This document shows positions 15,604 to 23,660 of a stretch of DNA of 34,562 nt, in pieces (the stretch's first letter is position 1; every line of letters starts with the position of its first letter). A model generated the notes under the pieces. The model did no database searches. It saw nothing but the letters and a program-made list of their open reading frames with translations, and was not told the DNA's origin. Location: assembly GCF_002487355.1 (NCBI RefSeq), contig NZ_NTMG01000020.1, forward strand, positions 1 to 34,562. Reading direction: 5' to 3'. The translations under genes were made by a program, and so were the position numbers. The DNA is from Candidatus Methanoperedens sp. BLZ2. GTDB lineage: Archaea; Halobacteriota; Methanosarcinia; Methanosarcinales; Methanoperedenaceae.

Positions 15604-15817
15604 ATGCTACAATCTCTTCATTTGCCACTATTTTCATAGCATATTCTGCTGCTGCCTGAACATCTTCCTTTGTTATTTCATAATCTTCTATGATTTCTCT
15701 TATCTCCATGCCGCCAGCCAAGGAGCCTAATATAACCTCCACAGGCACCCTTGTACCTTTTATAATAGGTTTACCATGCCTTATTTCAGGATCAATAATT
15801 ACCCTTTTTTCAAACAT
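15596..15817 (-). CDS. DUF433-family antitoxin
   Basis: 73 residues. The signature is RVIIDPEIRHGKPIIKGTRVPVEVILGSLAGG, then a helical part with EDYEITKEDVQAAAEYA. DUF433 proteins accompany DUF5615 toxins. The start ATG 15817 follows a strong GGAGGT site (complement of 15822-15827), so this gene, unlike the UPF0175 pair, is read with a leader. Confidence 0.88.
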   Translation of the reverse strand: MFEKRVIIDPEIRHGKPIIKGTRVPVEVILGSLAGGMEIREIIEDYEITKEDVQAAAEYAMKIVANEEIVAYA

Positions 15818-15867
15818 TTTTACCTCCTTTAATGAATCTATTAATGTTCATTCCTTCTTGTTCTATA

Positions 15868-15880
15868 GTATATATAAATA
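15868..15880 (-). promoter_or_regulatory. TATA-like promoter of the DUF433/DUF5615 pair
   Basis: On the minus strand the AT block TATTTATATATAC lies about 50 bases before ATG 15817, which leaves room for the leader carrying the GGAGGT site. Confidence 0.45.
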
Positions 15881-15903
15881 ACAGCATCCCTTCAAAGACA
15901 GAT

Positions 15904-16482
15904 TTAACCACGAAGCAGGAGTTCCGTGGCAATGTTAATTACGATATCCTTTCCGACCAGCAGTCCGCCAGTTTCTACCATTAAATCGGTCATTAGACCA
16001 AAATCTCTTCGACTGATCTTTGCGCTCCCATAGAACCCAGCTCGTGTATTGCCCCATGTATCATCAACGATGCCGGTAAAAACCGAGTCAATGGATACCG
16101 GGTGTGTGATGTTGCGAATAGTTAGTTCACCCTCAACTGTCAAATGTCCTCTGGGTTCAGGAATAACACCAGTGCTCTTGTAGGTCATTTTTGGAAATTT
16201 ACCCACATCCAGGAATCGCGCACTCCTGAGATCCTCATCACGTGTCTCATTGTGGGTACTGATACTCACTGTGTCAATACTGATATCAAGTGATGATAAT
16301 GCCGGATCATCGGCTATCTTAATATTTCCTGTGAGCTGGCGGAAGCATCCCCTTATCTGTCCAACCACAAGATGTTGCGCTATAAAGTCAACAAAGCTGT
16401 GAACAGGGTCAATATTATAGTCTCCTGCTGTCGGAAAAAGTGCTCCGTTATAAAGTCGTGGTACCTTTTTTGTCTGGTTCAT
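15904..16482 (-). CDS. YceI-family protein, cytoplasmic
   Basis: About 192 residues. YceI features are YNIDPVHSFVDFIAQHLVVGQIRG (N-terminal strand pair), SIDTVSISTHNETRDEDLRSARFLDVGKFP, and TVEGELTIRNITHPV. The family forms a lipocalin-like barrel that binds isoprenoid-like lipids. There is no signal peptide, so it would act in the cytoplasm. ATG 16482 was chosen over ATG 16488 because the GAGG site (complement of 16491-16494) is then eight bases away instead of two. Confidence 0.88.
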   Translation of the reverse strand: MNQTKKVPRLYNGALFPTAGDYNIDPVHSFVDFIAQHLVVGQIRGCFRQLTGNIKIADDPALSSLDISIDTVSISTHNETRDEDLRSARFLDVGKFPKMTYKSTGVIPEPRGHLTVEGELTIRNITHPVSIDSVFTGIVDDTWGNTRAGFYGSAKISRRDFGLMTDLMVETGGLLVGKDIVINIATELLLRG

Positions 16483-16612
16483 ATGCATTTCCTCTGCATT
16501 TTTGTTTCAGTAATGCTTCGTAATAACTTTTTTAGCCTTAGTGTCCAGTGACATCATGGGTTCATCTATTTCATCCATGAACATGTTTGGCTCAATTCAC
16601 CGCAAAGTTGGC

Positions 16613-16666
16613 TATGAACTGTGGTTCATAAATAAACATGAAAAACTCGGCAATCGAGTTTTTCAT
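16613..16666. repeat. Two adjacent perfect hairpins in the YceI/SnoaL gap
   Basis: TATGAAC-4-GTTCATA at 16613-16630 and ATGAAAAACTCG-5-CGAGTTTTTCAT at 16638-16666 are perfect inverted repeats with stems of 7 and 12. The rest of the 16489-16786 gap has no gene; CACAAAGAACGCAAAG at about 16672-16687 resembles the CACAGAG-type repeat at the right end of the window. Confidence 0.7.
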
Positions 16667-16786
16667 ACCAAGTCACAAAGAACGCAAAGCTTAGCAGCAA
16701 TATTTGCGCCCTTTACGTTTTTTGCGGTTGAGGATTCTATATTCTATACCTCTATATTACCCCCAACAGTGGACATTAACTTTAGC

Positions 16787-17233
16787 TCAGCTCAGGCCAA
16801 TCTGCCTCATCATTCCCACCAGGTCATAGAAGAGCCTCTCCTCGACGATCTCTCCATCCTTCCAGTGGGCGACAGTACAAAATTCGAGCCTGAATTTTTT
16901 GTTCGTGGGCGGGATCGTTTTGCCGTCAGGCCCTTTCATTGGCCCCTTCATGGTGCCTGTAAAATCGGCTACTGTGCACGTATAGTCGCCCTGACCAAAA
17001 AAAATCTTATACGGGTTGTTCACAAGATGGTTATCAGGAAATGTCTTGAAAAATTCCACACATTCATCATGATGCGACTTTCTCCCTCTTGTTGGCTCTG
17101 GCTGCCCGGGCCAGTACACAGCAGTATTCTCAGCGTGACGTTTTTTGAACGTCTCCCAGTCCTGAGAATTCCATGCGTCATCTAACGTTTTCATCAGTTG
17201 CAGGTTTTCCTCTACACTCTTTTGTTGTACCAT
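16787..17233 (-). CDS. SnoaL/NTF2-like (polyketide cyclase-like) protein
   Basis: 148 residues. SnoaL-like features are LDDAWNSQDWETFKKRHAE, VYWPGQPEPTRGRKSHHDE, FFKTFPDNHL, and HWKDGEIVEERLFYDLVGMMRQIGL. The fold is a cone-shaped alpha+beta barrel that carries varied enzymatic or binding roles; the substrate is unknown. ATG 17233 follows GGGAGTG (complement of 17243-17249). Confidence 0.85.
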   Translation of the reverse strand: MVQQKSVEENLQLMKTLDDAWNSQDWETFKKRHAENTAVYWPGQPEPTRGRKSHHDECVEFFKTFPDNHLVNNPYKIFFGQGDYTCTVADFTGTMKGPMKGPDGKTIPPTNKKFRLEFCTVAHWKDGEIVEERLFYDLVGMMRQIGLS

Positions 17234-17408
17234 AATTTTATCACTCCCATTTTATATGGCAGCTTATGGGGAATAAAGATTACGGTATCCTGTAATGCTC
17301 TGGCTGAATTGAATGTTTTGAAGAATAGATGGCGAGCGAAAAGAAATACGTTTAAATTGAATATAAATAATCATTTTTAGAACATATGTTAAATTTAATT
17401 AAGGAAAC

Positions 17409-17416
17409 TTTATAAA
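17409..17416 (+). promoter_or_regulatory. TATA box for the 105-residue coiled-coil gene
   Basis: TTTATAAA ends 26 bases before ATG 17443, the normal archaeal spacing for a very short leader. The remaining part of the 17234-17442 gap has no gene. Confidence 0.55.
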
Positions 17417-17442
17417 GATGAAAGCCTATTAATATTTAATTT

Positions 17443-17760
17443 ATGAGTGCTGAAATTGTTAAAGTTTTAGATTACCAGTTGTCTCATGGTCTTGAATTTG
17501 AGAAAAAATACATAGATTCAACCATAAATAAAATTTTCAAAGTAGAGCTTTCAATGGTGAAACGTGAAATAAAAAATATTGAGGGTAAACTCTCTGAATT
17601 TGAAAACTACTATAAGATGAGTTCTGATACTTTTTATGAAAAGTTTAATGAAGGAAAAATGGGCGATGACAGGGGATACATAAAATGGTTTGCTTATAAA
17701 GACACATATAATAAGCTGATGGAAAGTTTAATGGAGATCGAAAAAATAGTCCATGCTTGA
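17443..17760 (+). CDS. Helical protein, probable antitoxin of a DUF6516-like pair
   Basis: 105 residues, almost entirely charged helix (FKVELSMVKREIKNIEGKL, SEFENYYKM) with coiled-coil spacing, then GYIKWFAYKDTYNKLMESL. Small proteins of this shape occur directly before DUF6516 (TumE-like) toxins. The identification leans on the next, truncated gene, whose start overlaps this one by eight bases. The pairing is a recollection of family layout, not a search result. Confidence 0.6.
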   Translation: MSAEIVKVLDYQLSHGLEFEKKYIDSTINKIFKVELSMVKREIKNIEGKLSEFENYYKMSSDTFYEKFNEGKMGDDRGYIKWFAYKDTYNKLMESLMEIEKIVHA

Positions 17761-17848
17761 TAATTTTCTTGCAGACCTCAAAGCATCATTGACCGCTTCT
17801 CAAATTGTACGTGATATTGAGATCGATGATGAATTTATCACTTCTTAA
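17753..17848 (+). pseudogene. 31-residue stub of a DUF6516-like toxin
   Basis: The ATG at 17753 overlaps the preceding gene by eight bases and opens 31 codons (MLDNFLADLKASLTAS, then QIVRDIEIDDEFITS) before TAA. This matches the opening helix of DUF6516-type toxins in shape but lacks the beta-sheet core that would carry activity. It is therefore most likely a truncated toxin next to an intact antitoxin. It is too short for a confident family call. Confidence 0.4.
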
Positions 17849-18039
17849 CAGAGTGATATTTAAAATAAAGATTATATAACAAATCAACCATTTCTCAATA
17901 TATATGTAACAGCATTCCTTCAACAGCAGAACCCCTCCATTGAAAAACAATCCTTGAGCCTTCCATGTCCTTATCCATGAATACCTGCAGCATCACCTTC
18001 ATATTCCACCAGTTCATCTATCTGGTGATGGATTGTAAA
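17849..18039. other. Gene-poor gap after the toxin stub
   Basis: 191 bases between the stub and the DUF1614 stop. The only frame of note is a 40-codon minus-strand ORF at 17895-18017 (includes FMDKDMEGSRIVFQW) with no ribosome site on its first ATG; it may be a remnant. I see no promoter or RNA here. Confidence 0.3.
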
Positions 18040-18720
18040 CTAAGCCAACAGCACGGAAATTATACCTGTCAGGAATATTCCGTCAAAAGTTCCAGCCCCT
18101 CCAATAGAAGCTATTGGCGTCCCAAGATATGGGATTTTTTTCAAGTTTAGAAGGTCGGCACCGATAAGACTTCCGAGCGTACCTGAAATATAGGCGAGTA
18201 TAGGCGCGCTTTGAGGCGCAATTAATAGAGCTAAAACTGCTGCCATGATTGGAGGTATCAGTGCAGGAACAGCTATCCCAAGTCCCTTCACAGGTCTTGC
18301 CATCATATGTACAAGAACAGTCATAATAAAGACCCCTGTTACCAGATCAACCGGATTTACCATCGGGATAAGAAAAATCGATATTAACACCGGAATCACA
18401 CAACCTCCGAGGTTAATGGCAATTACAGTCTGACGTTCTTCTATCTCAAGGAGAGGTAGAACATACCTGAATCCATAAAAATCAACAGTTCCACCCGAAA
18501 TTACTGGTTCCTGCGACTTGATTATCTTGATAGGAATGTTTACATGGCTACCAATCAATGATAAGAATAAGAGAAGAATTGAATATTGCGGGGGAAAGCC
18601 GAGTTTATTAAAAGCAAGACCGATAAGGTTGATTGTAACCAGAAAAAAAACCACTGCAAGGATAAATAATAATAGAAATATGAAGGAGGCGGTAGTTCTT
18701 CTGTAGATGATACGTGACAT
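18040..18720 (-). CDS. DUF1614 membrane protein
   Basis: 226 residues with about six or seven hydrophobic segments, the first at about 11-35. Family-type segments include GSHVNIPIKI, AINLGGCVIPVLISIF, VPALIPPIMAAVLALL, SGTLGSLIGADLLNL and ASIGGAGTFDGIFL. DUF1614 proteins are uncharacterised integral membrane proteins of archaea and bacteria. ATG 18720 follows GAGGT. The gene lies 17 bases after the FAD oxidoreductase gene and is probably in its operon. Confidence 0.85.
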   Translation of the reverse strand: MSRIIYRRTTASFIFLLLFILAVVFFLVTINLIGLAFNKLGFPPQYSILLLFLSLIGSHVNIPIKIIKSQEPVISGGTVDFYGFRYVLPLLEIEERQTVIAINLGGCVIPVLISIFLIPMVNPVDLVTGVFIMTVLVHMMARPVKGLGIAVPALIPPIMAAVLALLIAPQSAPILAYISGTLGSLIGADLLNLKKIPYLGTPIASIGGAGTFDGIFLTGIISVLLA

Positions 18721-18737
18721 GCCATACCTCTAAAGGG

Positions 18738-20075
18738 CTAATTTGTTGCTGATTTTAGCATTTCAAGCACTGAATATCCTGCGCGGGTTATGCCCATGCT
18801 TCGCATGTCGGTATCTGTTCCCACAACATACAAACCTTTAACCGGGGTCTTGATAGAAGGGAAATAATTGAGAGAAACAGATGCCTTCTCGGGAGCCATT
18901 ACCTGCGTATGTATCATCTCAATATTCTTCTCTACTGCAGGTACCATAGAGTATATTGTGTTGAGAAGCTTTTCTTCAGAATCATGGCATTTTTTCGGGT
19001 CTATTATCGTACTGACTCCCACAAGACCTTTATTTCGCGGCGCAAGCTCAGGCACAGGCATGAGCCAGTAGAACAATTCTTTATCAGTGTCGCAGACGTC
19101 GCAGAACACTTCCGAGCCATTATAATTGAACTCTCTCATCGGTTTCTTGAGCCCGAGCCAGATTGTCATTGCCGTTGCCTGCTCAAGTTCTTTCACCTGC
19201 CGGCTCCATTTTACTGGCATTTCGATAATACCGGGCAGCTTTTTTACTTCCCCTGAATAGATGACTTTGTCAGCAAAATAATCGGCTTCCGGAGTTGAAA
19301 CGCAGAAACCGTTTTCAACTTGTCCGATCTGCCGGACTTCTTCTCTTGTATGATGCTTTACGTTTTTCGGAAACGATGAGATAACTCCATCTGTTATGGA
19401 CTGTATACCGCCCAGGGGATAACCCTGCGAGCGGTAATCGGAATTGTAAAAAAGCTTCGCCATTTCAGCGATACGTCTGATTATTCCCTTTTTACCGCCT
19501 GAGCTGAATCCGCACCCTTCAACAAGCCGGGATACTGATGTTTTTTCCATTGAAAGACCGCTTAACAGATAAGAAAGCGCATCCACAAACTGCATTGTTT
19601 TTCTGCTGAGCCGGTGCTTTGATATGACATCATATACCGCTTTTTGTTTATCCCCAAAAACGGCGCGTGATATTACCGTATTAAGAAGATCTCCCGCAAG
19701 GATCACCTTGTCTTTTGCAGGAAGAGCGCTCATGTTCAAAAATCCGGGGAGCGTTGATGGAAACCTTTCCAGTCCGTCTTTTTTGCGAAGATAGTAATCA
19801 TTATGCTGTCTGAATGCGGGAAACTTTCCGGGATCGAAATAGTGCTTCAACTGCTTCAGCGGGCCATAAATAAGTTCTGTTATTGCATGGATCCCTGTAT
19901 CAACACGCCATCCGGGACAGTCCACAGGTTCATATGTCCTGCAGTTTCCACCAAGAATGTCTGCTTTTTCAAGAAGAAGAATGCTGTTTCCTTTCTTTCC
20001 CAGAGTCAGCGCGGACATGAGGCCGGAAATTCCTCCACCTACAACAATCGCATCATAAGCGTTATAATCAGACAT
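18738..20075 (-). CDS. FAD-dependent oxidoreductase, phytoene-desaturase-like
   Basis: About 445 residues. The dinucleotide-binding motif VVGGGISGLMSALTLGKKG near the start, followed by LLLEKADILGGNCRTY, is the GxGxxG...E...GG pattern of the carotenoid desaturase/NAD(P)-FAD amine oxidase superfamily. The C-terminal FAD-closing segment GLYVVGTDTDMRSMGITRAGYSVLEM is also present. Substrate unknown; isoprenoid, quinol or lipid oxidoreduction fits the superfamily. ATG 20075 was chosen because a GGGGGTG site lies just before it (complement of 20080-20085); the 12 extra residues of the longer frame do not fit the family start. Confidence 0.85.
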   Translation of the reverse strand: MSDYNAYDAIVVGGGISGLMSALTLGKKGNSILLLEKADILGGNCRTYEPVDCPGWRVDTGIHAITELIYGPLKQLKHYFDPGKFPAFRQHNDYYLRKKDGLERFPSTLPGFLNMSALPAKDKVILAGDLLNTVISRAVFGDKQKAVYDVISKHRLSRKTMQFVDALSYLLSGLSMEKTSVSRLVEGCGFSSGGKKGIIRRIAEMAKLFYNSDYRSQGYPLGGIQSITDGVISSFPKNVKHHTREEVRQIGQVENGFCVSTPEADYFADKVIYSGEVKKLPGIIEMPVKWSRQVKELEQATAMTIWLGLKKPMREFNYNGSEVFCDVCDTDKELFYWLMPVPELAPRNKGLVGVSTIIDPKKCHDSEEKLLNTIYSMVPAVEKNIEMIHTQVMAPEKASVSLNYFPSIKTPVKGLYVVGTDTDMRSMGITRAGYSVLEMLKSATN

Positions 20076-20111
20076 AAGGCACCCCCAAACAACTTTATTG
20101 TAATAATTCAA

Positions 20112-20293
20112 TCTTAGATTTAATATCTTATTTTTGAATTTAAGATAATATTAGTTTTTTAAAGTATAAATAGGTTGGTTGAAAATGCAATTATTGATGT
20201 TCGAAAGAAGACCAGAAACTATTTAACCCTCCACCCTCATTCTAGCATTGTTCGTAATCAGACGAATGATCCCAAAAAGGAAAAATAATAAAA
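20112..20293. promoter_or_regulatory. Divergent intergenic region between FAD oxidoreductase and HEYLH gene
   Basis: AT-rich, with TATA-like blocks such as AAAGTATAAATAGG at 20161-20174. It holds the divergent promoters for the two flanking genes. I see no RNA or small ORF. Confidence 0.4.
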
Positions 20294-20815
20294 ATGACCC
20301 CTGAAAATTTCAAACCAAAGAAAGACTTCAATACCCGCCTTGAAAATACAAAGAGCCTGCCAGACATATTTGAAGTGGTGAAAGCCGCTGTCTGGGAATG
20401 CCATAGAAAAAGCCGTGGAGGTCTGATGCTGGGACTTGCCAATCTCGGAAACCATCCGGAGGGATTTTTCGGAGGTTTCTATCCGGTCGGTTCAAATGTC
20501 ATTGTGATGAATAAGATCCCTCTTGAGAGAATAAAAGAGACAAGGCTTGAACTTTACAAACCTTATGCTTTCCATGTTCTTCTCCATGAATACCTGCACA
20601 CCCTGGGCTATATGGACGAAAGCGATGTAAGGAAGATGGCCCATAAGATCACAAAAGAAGTATTCGGGGAAGAGCATCTCGCTACAAAGGTCGCTGCAAA
20701 TACGGCGCACTTCTTCCATAATCTTGTTTATCCGGGTGCAACATGGCAGGCAGACGAGATGAAAATGGAACTTGTGGGTGGTTTTGACAGGGAAAGCGCA
20801 AGTTATATTTGTTAA
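20294..20815 (+). CDS. HEYLH-motif putative metalloprotease (173 aa)
   Basis: A zinc-site motif LLHEYLHTLGYMDESDVRKM (HExxH plus a downstream acidic residue) sits at about residues 96-115. The protein is small, has no signal peptide and ends GGFDRESASYIC. HExxHxxGY patterns occur in several metallopeptidase clans (archaemetzincin, SprT-like); I cannot place it in one. It faces the iron operon convergently with a nine-base gap. A decayed copy of its 3' end lies at 14161-14220. Confidence 0.7.
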   Translation: MTPENFKPKKDFNTRLENTKSLPDIFEVVKAAVWECHRKSRGGLMLGLANLGNHPEGFFGGFYPVGSNVIVMNKIPLERIKETRLELYKPYAFHVLLHEYLHTLGYMDESDVRKMAHKITKEVFGEEHLATKVAANTAHFFHNLVYPGATWQADEMKMELVGGFDRESASYIC

Positions 20816-20824
20816 GCTTTCAAT

Positions 20825-20962
20825 TTAAGATATTTTCGGGAATTCATGACCGCAATTCGGACACAATATTAAACTGCATTTCATGAAACGCGGACATGCC
20901 CTGCATCCCTGGTTATCCTTATCATCAAACCTGGCTCCGCAAAGAGGACACTGTGTTTTCAT
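20825..20962 (-). CDS. 45-residue zinc-ribbon protein at the end of the iron operon
   Basis: ATG 20962 begins four bases after the feoB stop and opens 45 codons. Eight cysteines form CPLCG, GCRACPRF, KCS and CPNCGHEF, the spacing of a small metal-binding ribbon. Small Cys-rich proteins often accompany feoB and may act as iron-sensing or FeoC-like partners. That role is inferred. Its eight Cys in a coupled position make it a real gene. Confidence 0.75.
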   Translation of the reverse strand: MKTQCPLCGARFDDKDNQGCRACPRFMKCSLILCPNCGHEFPKIS

Positions 20963-20966
20963 ATTT

Positions 20967-22973
20967 TCATAAAAGGTGGTAATATCCTATGATCCTGGAA
21001 GCTATCCCGCCGATAAGTATTGCAAGCGTGATAGTGAATGCCATAATGCCAAAAGCTCTTTTCCAGCCAAGCTCCCTTCCAAGTACAGCTATAGTGGCAA
21101 CGCATGGGATATAGATCGTATTCACAAGCGCGTAAACGAATAATTGTGCAGGCGTCATGAATAGAAGGAGGTCTTTTGCGCCTCCTCCGTACATGACCAC
21201 TGCAAGAGTAACAAGCAATTGGAGCGCAAGTTCCTTTCGCAGTACCGCGAAGATCAAAGTAAGACCGGCAACAGCAGGAAGACCCAGCCATCCTTCAACT
21301 ATCGGAGAAAGCGGTGAGGCCAGTTTCCATAGATATCCGCTCTCGTAAAGCCCGCCAAGCACCATAGACCCTACAAGCACTATCGGAAAAGCCACGAATA
21401 CGAAGTCTTTGAACCTGTACCAGGTCTTTTTCAATATGTTTGACATCATTGGCATCCTGAACGGGAACATTTCCATGACAAGCCCTGTGGATTTTCCGGG
21501 CATTATTTTGTTAAGTCCTGCTCCTACAACGAACACAAGAGCAAATATGATAAGATAAATTGCAACTGCTGGTTTCCATCCCACGAACAGGGATACGGCA
21601 CCAAGGATAACGGCTGTTCTTGCGCTGCATGGGATAAGAGTTATAAGGGTACTTGCAATCGTTCTCTCACGCATCGTGGTCAAAACGCGTGTACCGATTA
21701 TTGCGGGCACATTGCAGCCCGCGCCTGCAACAAGCGGAATGATCGCGCGCCCGTGAAGCCCGAACTTATGCATCAGCCTGTCTGTAAGGAATGCCACAGA
21801 GTTCAGGTATCCTGAATCTTCAAGAAAAGCCAGCATGAAATAGAATGTAAGTACGTATGGTATACCTACAGCAAGGGCCGCAAGGATACCGGCGTCAAAG
21901 CCCCATATGAGAATTTTACCGATAATTCCGCTTCCAAAAACATAGTGAATAGCGTCATTAATTACAGGCGAAACATATGTTGCCCATTGGTTACTGAAAA
22001 ACGTGGAAAGCCAGTTACCGCCGTAAAAAAGGAAGGAAAAAATTATTGCAAGAACTCCGATAAGCAGGGGTATGCCGGTAAGCGGCGATGTGGTATAAGC
22101 CCATATCTTATCCGATGCTATGGGTTTTACGTCCCCCTGTACCTGGGATGCTATCGAACCTGCAAGCCCATGTCTTTCACGTGCTATCCTTAAAGGGGTT
22201 TTCTCTCTGTGTAATTCTTCTATCTCCCTGCTTATCTTGTTTGCTTCTTCGATTATGGATTTGCCATTTTCATGTTTCCCGACAAGTTCAATAAATTCGG
22301 AGTCATTTTCAAGAAGCATGATCGAAAGAGCCCTTGGATTTATCCCGAAGTTATAAGGCATGAGAATTTCTTCAAGTTTTTTGATATTGGTTTCAATATC
22401 ATCTCCATAATGCAATGAATAGCTGATTCCGGTTTTATTTTTTGCAGTATCCACTGCCTGCTGTATCAGTTCATCAAGACCGCTGCCTGTCGTGGCTATC
22501 GTCTTCACGATAGGGATACCAAGAATCCTGGACAATTCCCCTGAATCGATCAGGATATTCCTTTTCTCGGCTTCATCTATCAGGTTCAAAGCAGCCACGA
22601 TCGGTATGCCAAGATCGATGAACTGGATAAGCATATAAAGATTCCTTGCAAGGTTTGTGGCATCAAGGATCATTATTGCCACATCCGGTTTACAGTCAAA
22701 GATTGCCCTTCGCGCTACCCACTGGTCTTCCGAGACCGCGCCAAGGGCGTAGCTGCCTGGAAGGTCGATTATACCTATCCGCTGGTCTTTGAAATTTGTG
22801 GTTGCAAGATTGAGTTCCACGGTTTTTCCGGGATAGTTGGCAGTGACAACACCCATCCCGGTCAGGCGGTTAAATATGCTTGATTTTCCCACATTGGGAT
22901 TTCCAGCAAGTGCAAATGTGAAATCCGTGCTGCCCTTTATTTCCTTGAGGGCGCTATGACATGAAAGAGCCAT
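20967..22973 (-). CDS. feoB: Ferrous iron transport protein B
   Basis: 668 residues. The N-terminal G domain has G1 GNPNVGKS (24-31), G2 Thr in NYPGKT (51), G3 DLPG (70-73) and a G4-like NLID. The rest carries the two Gate repeats (GIPYVLTFYFMLAFLEDSGYLNS, LVAGAGCNVPAIIGTR; then FVFVAFPIVLVGSMVLG) with about ten membrane segments. It imports Fe(II) with GTP hydrolysis. It lies 33 bases after the regulator gene in a minus-strand run FTR1-DtxR-FeoB-zinc ribbon. No separate feoA is present; a FeoA-like domain is instead on the regulator. Confidence 0.97.
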   Translation of the reverse strand: MALSCHSALKEIKGSTDFTFALAGNPNVGKSSIFNRLTGMGVVTANYPGKTVELNLATTNFKDQRIGIIDLPGSYALGAVSEDQWVARRAIFDCKPDVAIMILDATNLARNLYMLIQFIDLGIPIVAALNLIDEAEKRNILIDSGELSRILGIPIVKTIATTGSGLDELIQQAVDTAKNKTGISYSLHYGDDIETNIKKLEEILMPYNFGINPRALSIMLLENDSEFIELVGKHENGKSIIEEANKISREIEELHREKTPLRIARERHGLAGSIASQVQGDVKPIASDKIWAYTTSPLTGIPLLIGVLAIIFSFLFYGGNWLSTFFSNQWATYVSPVINDAIHYVFGSGIIGKILIWGFDAGILAALAVGIPYVLTFYFMLAFLEDSGYLNSVAFLTDRLMHKFGLHGRAIIPLVAGAGCNVPAIIGTRVLTTMRERTIASTLITLIPCSARTAVILGAVSLFVGWKPAVAIYLIIFALVFVVGAGLNKIMPGKSTGLVMEMFPFRMPMMSNILKKTWYRFKDFVFVAFPIVLVGSMVLGGLYESGYLWKLASPLSPIVEGWLGLPAVAGLTLIFAVLRKELALQLLVTLAVVMYGGGAKDLLLFMTPAQLFVYALVNTIYIPCVATIAVLGRELGWKRAFGIMAFTITLAILIGGIASRIIGYYHLL

Positions 22974-23006
22974 TATTTTATCCTATCCTATTTATCCTAT
23001 TCTAAC

Positions 23007-23657
23007 TTATTTTACCTTTATTTTTGATGCTACTTCTCTTCCCAGCGCGTACCGTGAGCCTGAAACACATACTATTAATGGCCCCCCGAAAGGCGCCACT
23101 TCCTCGACACGCACGCAAACATCAGGAATCAATCCAAGTGATGCAAGATACTGGAGCATTTTCGGGTCTTCTTCGAATACATTGACAATGATTGCCTTTT
23201 CATTGGCTCTTAATTGTGAAAGCGGCCTTACTTTTTCTTTTATGAACGATCCGTCCTTATCCGGGATGGGATGGCCATGAGGACAGGTTTTGGGATTTCC
23301 CAGGCTCTGGGCGATCCTGTCTTCCATCTCGGGGCTTATGGCATGTTCAAGCCTGCACGCTTCCTCGTGAACCTCATCCCATTTGAAACCCAGGATATCT
23401 GTAAGCAGCCGCTCGGAGAGGCGGTGTCTGCGAACGACTTTTTTGGCCATTCTTCCGCCTTCTTCTGTGAGACATACGCCCTTTCCGGTGTGATTTATGA
23501 GACCCTTATTTGCAAGTTTTTTTACCATCTCGGATACGGATGGAGGTGATAATTTCAGGTGCTCTGCAAGGCGCGATGTGCTTACAGGGTGCTGTTCCAG
23601 TTGCAATTTGTATATCGATTCAAGATATTCTTCAATCCTTGGTGTGTCTGCTTCCAT
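23007..23657 (-). CDS. DtxR/MntR-family metal-dependent regulator with C-terminal FeoA-like domain
   Basis: 216 residues. The N-terminal winged helix (IEEYLESIYKLQLEQHPVST, LAEHLKLSPPSVSEMVKKL) is followed by the metal-binding dimerisation domain (EEACRLEHAISPEMEDRI, CPHGHPIP). Residues about 140-216 are an SH3-like FeoA-type domain. With Fe(II) or Mn(II) it would bind an operator and repress uptake. It sits three bases after FTR1 and before feoB, so it likely represses its own operon; the palindrome at 24506 is the candidate site. ATG 23657 follows GAGGT. Confidence 0.93.
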   Translation of the reverse strand: MEADTPRIEEYLESIYKLQLEQHPVSTSRLAEHLKLSPPSVSEMVKKLANKGLINHTGKGVCLTEEGGRMAKKVVRRHRLSERLLTDILGFKWDEVHEEACRLEHAISPEMEDRIAQSLGNPKTCPHGHPIPDKDGSFIKEKVRPLSQLRANEKAIIVNVFEEDPKMLQYLASLGLIPDVCVRVEEVAPFGGPLIVCVSGSRYALGREVASKIKVK

Positions 23658-23660
23658 GTT

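Noticed and set aside
16541-17185. Plus-strand 214-residue frame
   Set aside because: Its 3' part is antisense to the SnoaL-like gene and its 5' part runs through the hairpin region.
17895-18017. Minus-strand 40-codon ORF
   Set aside because: The first ATG has no ribosome site, and the frame has no family resemblance I can support and no coupling to a neighbour; mentioned only in the gap description.
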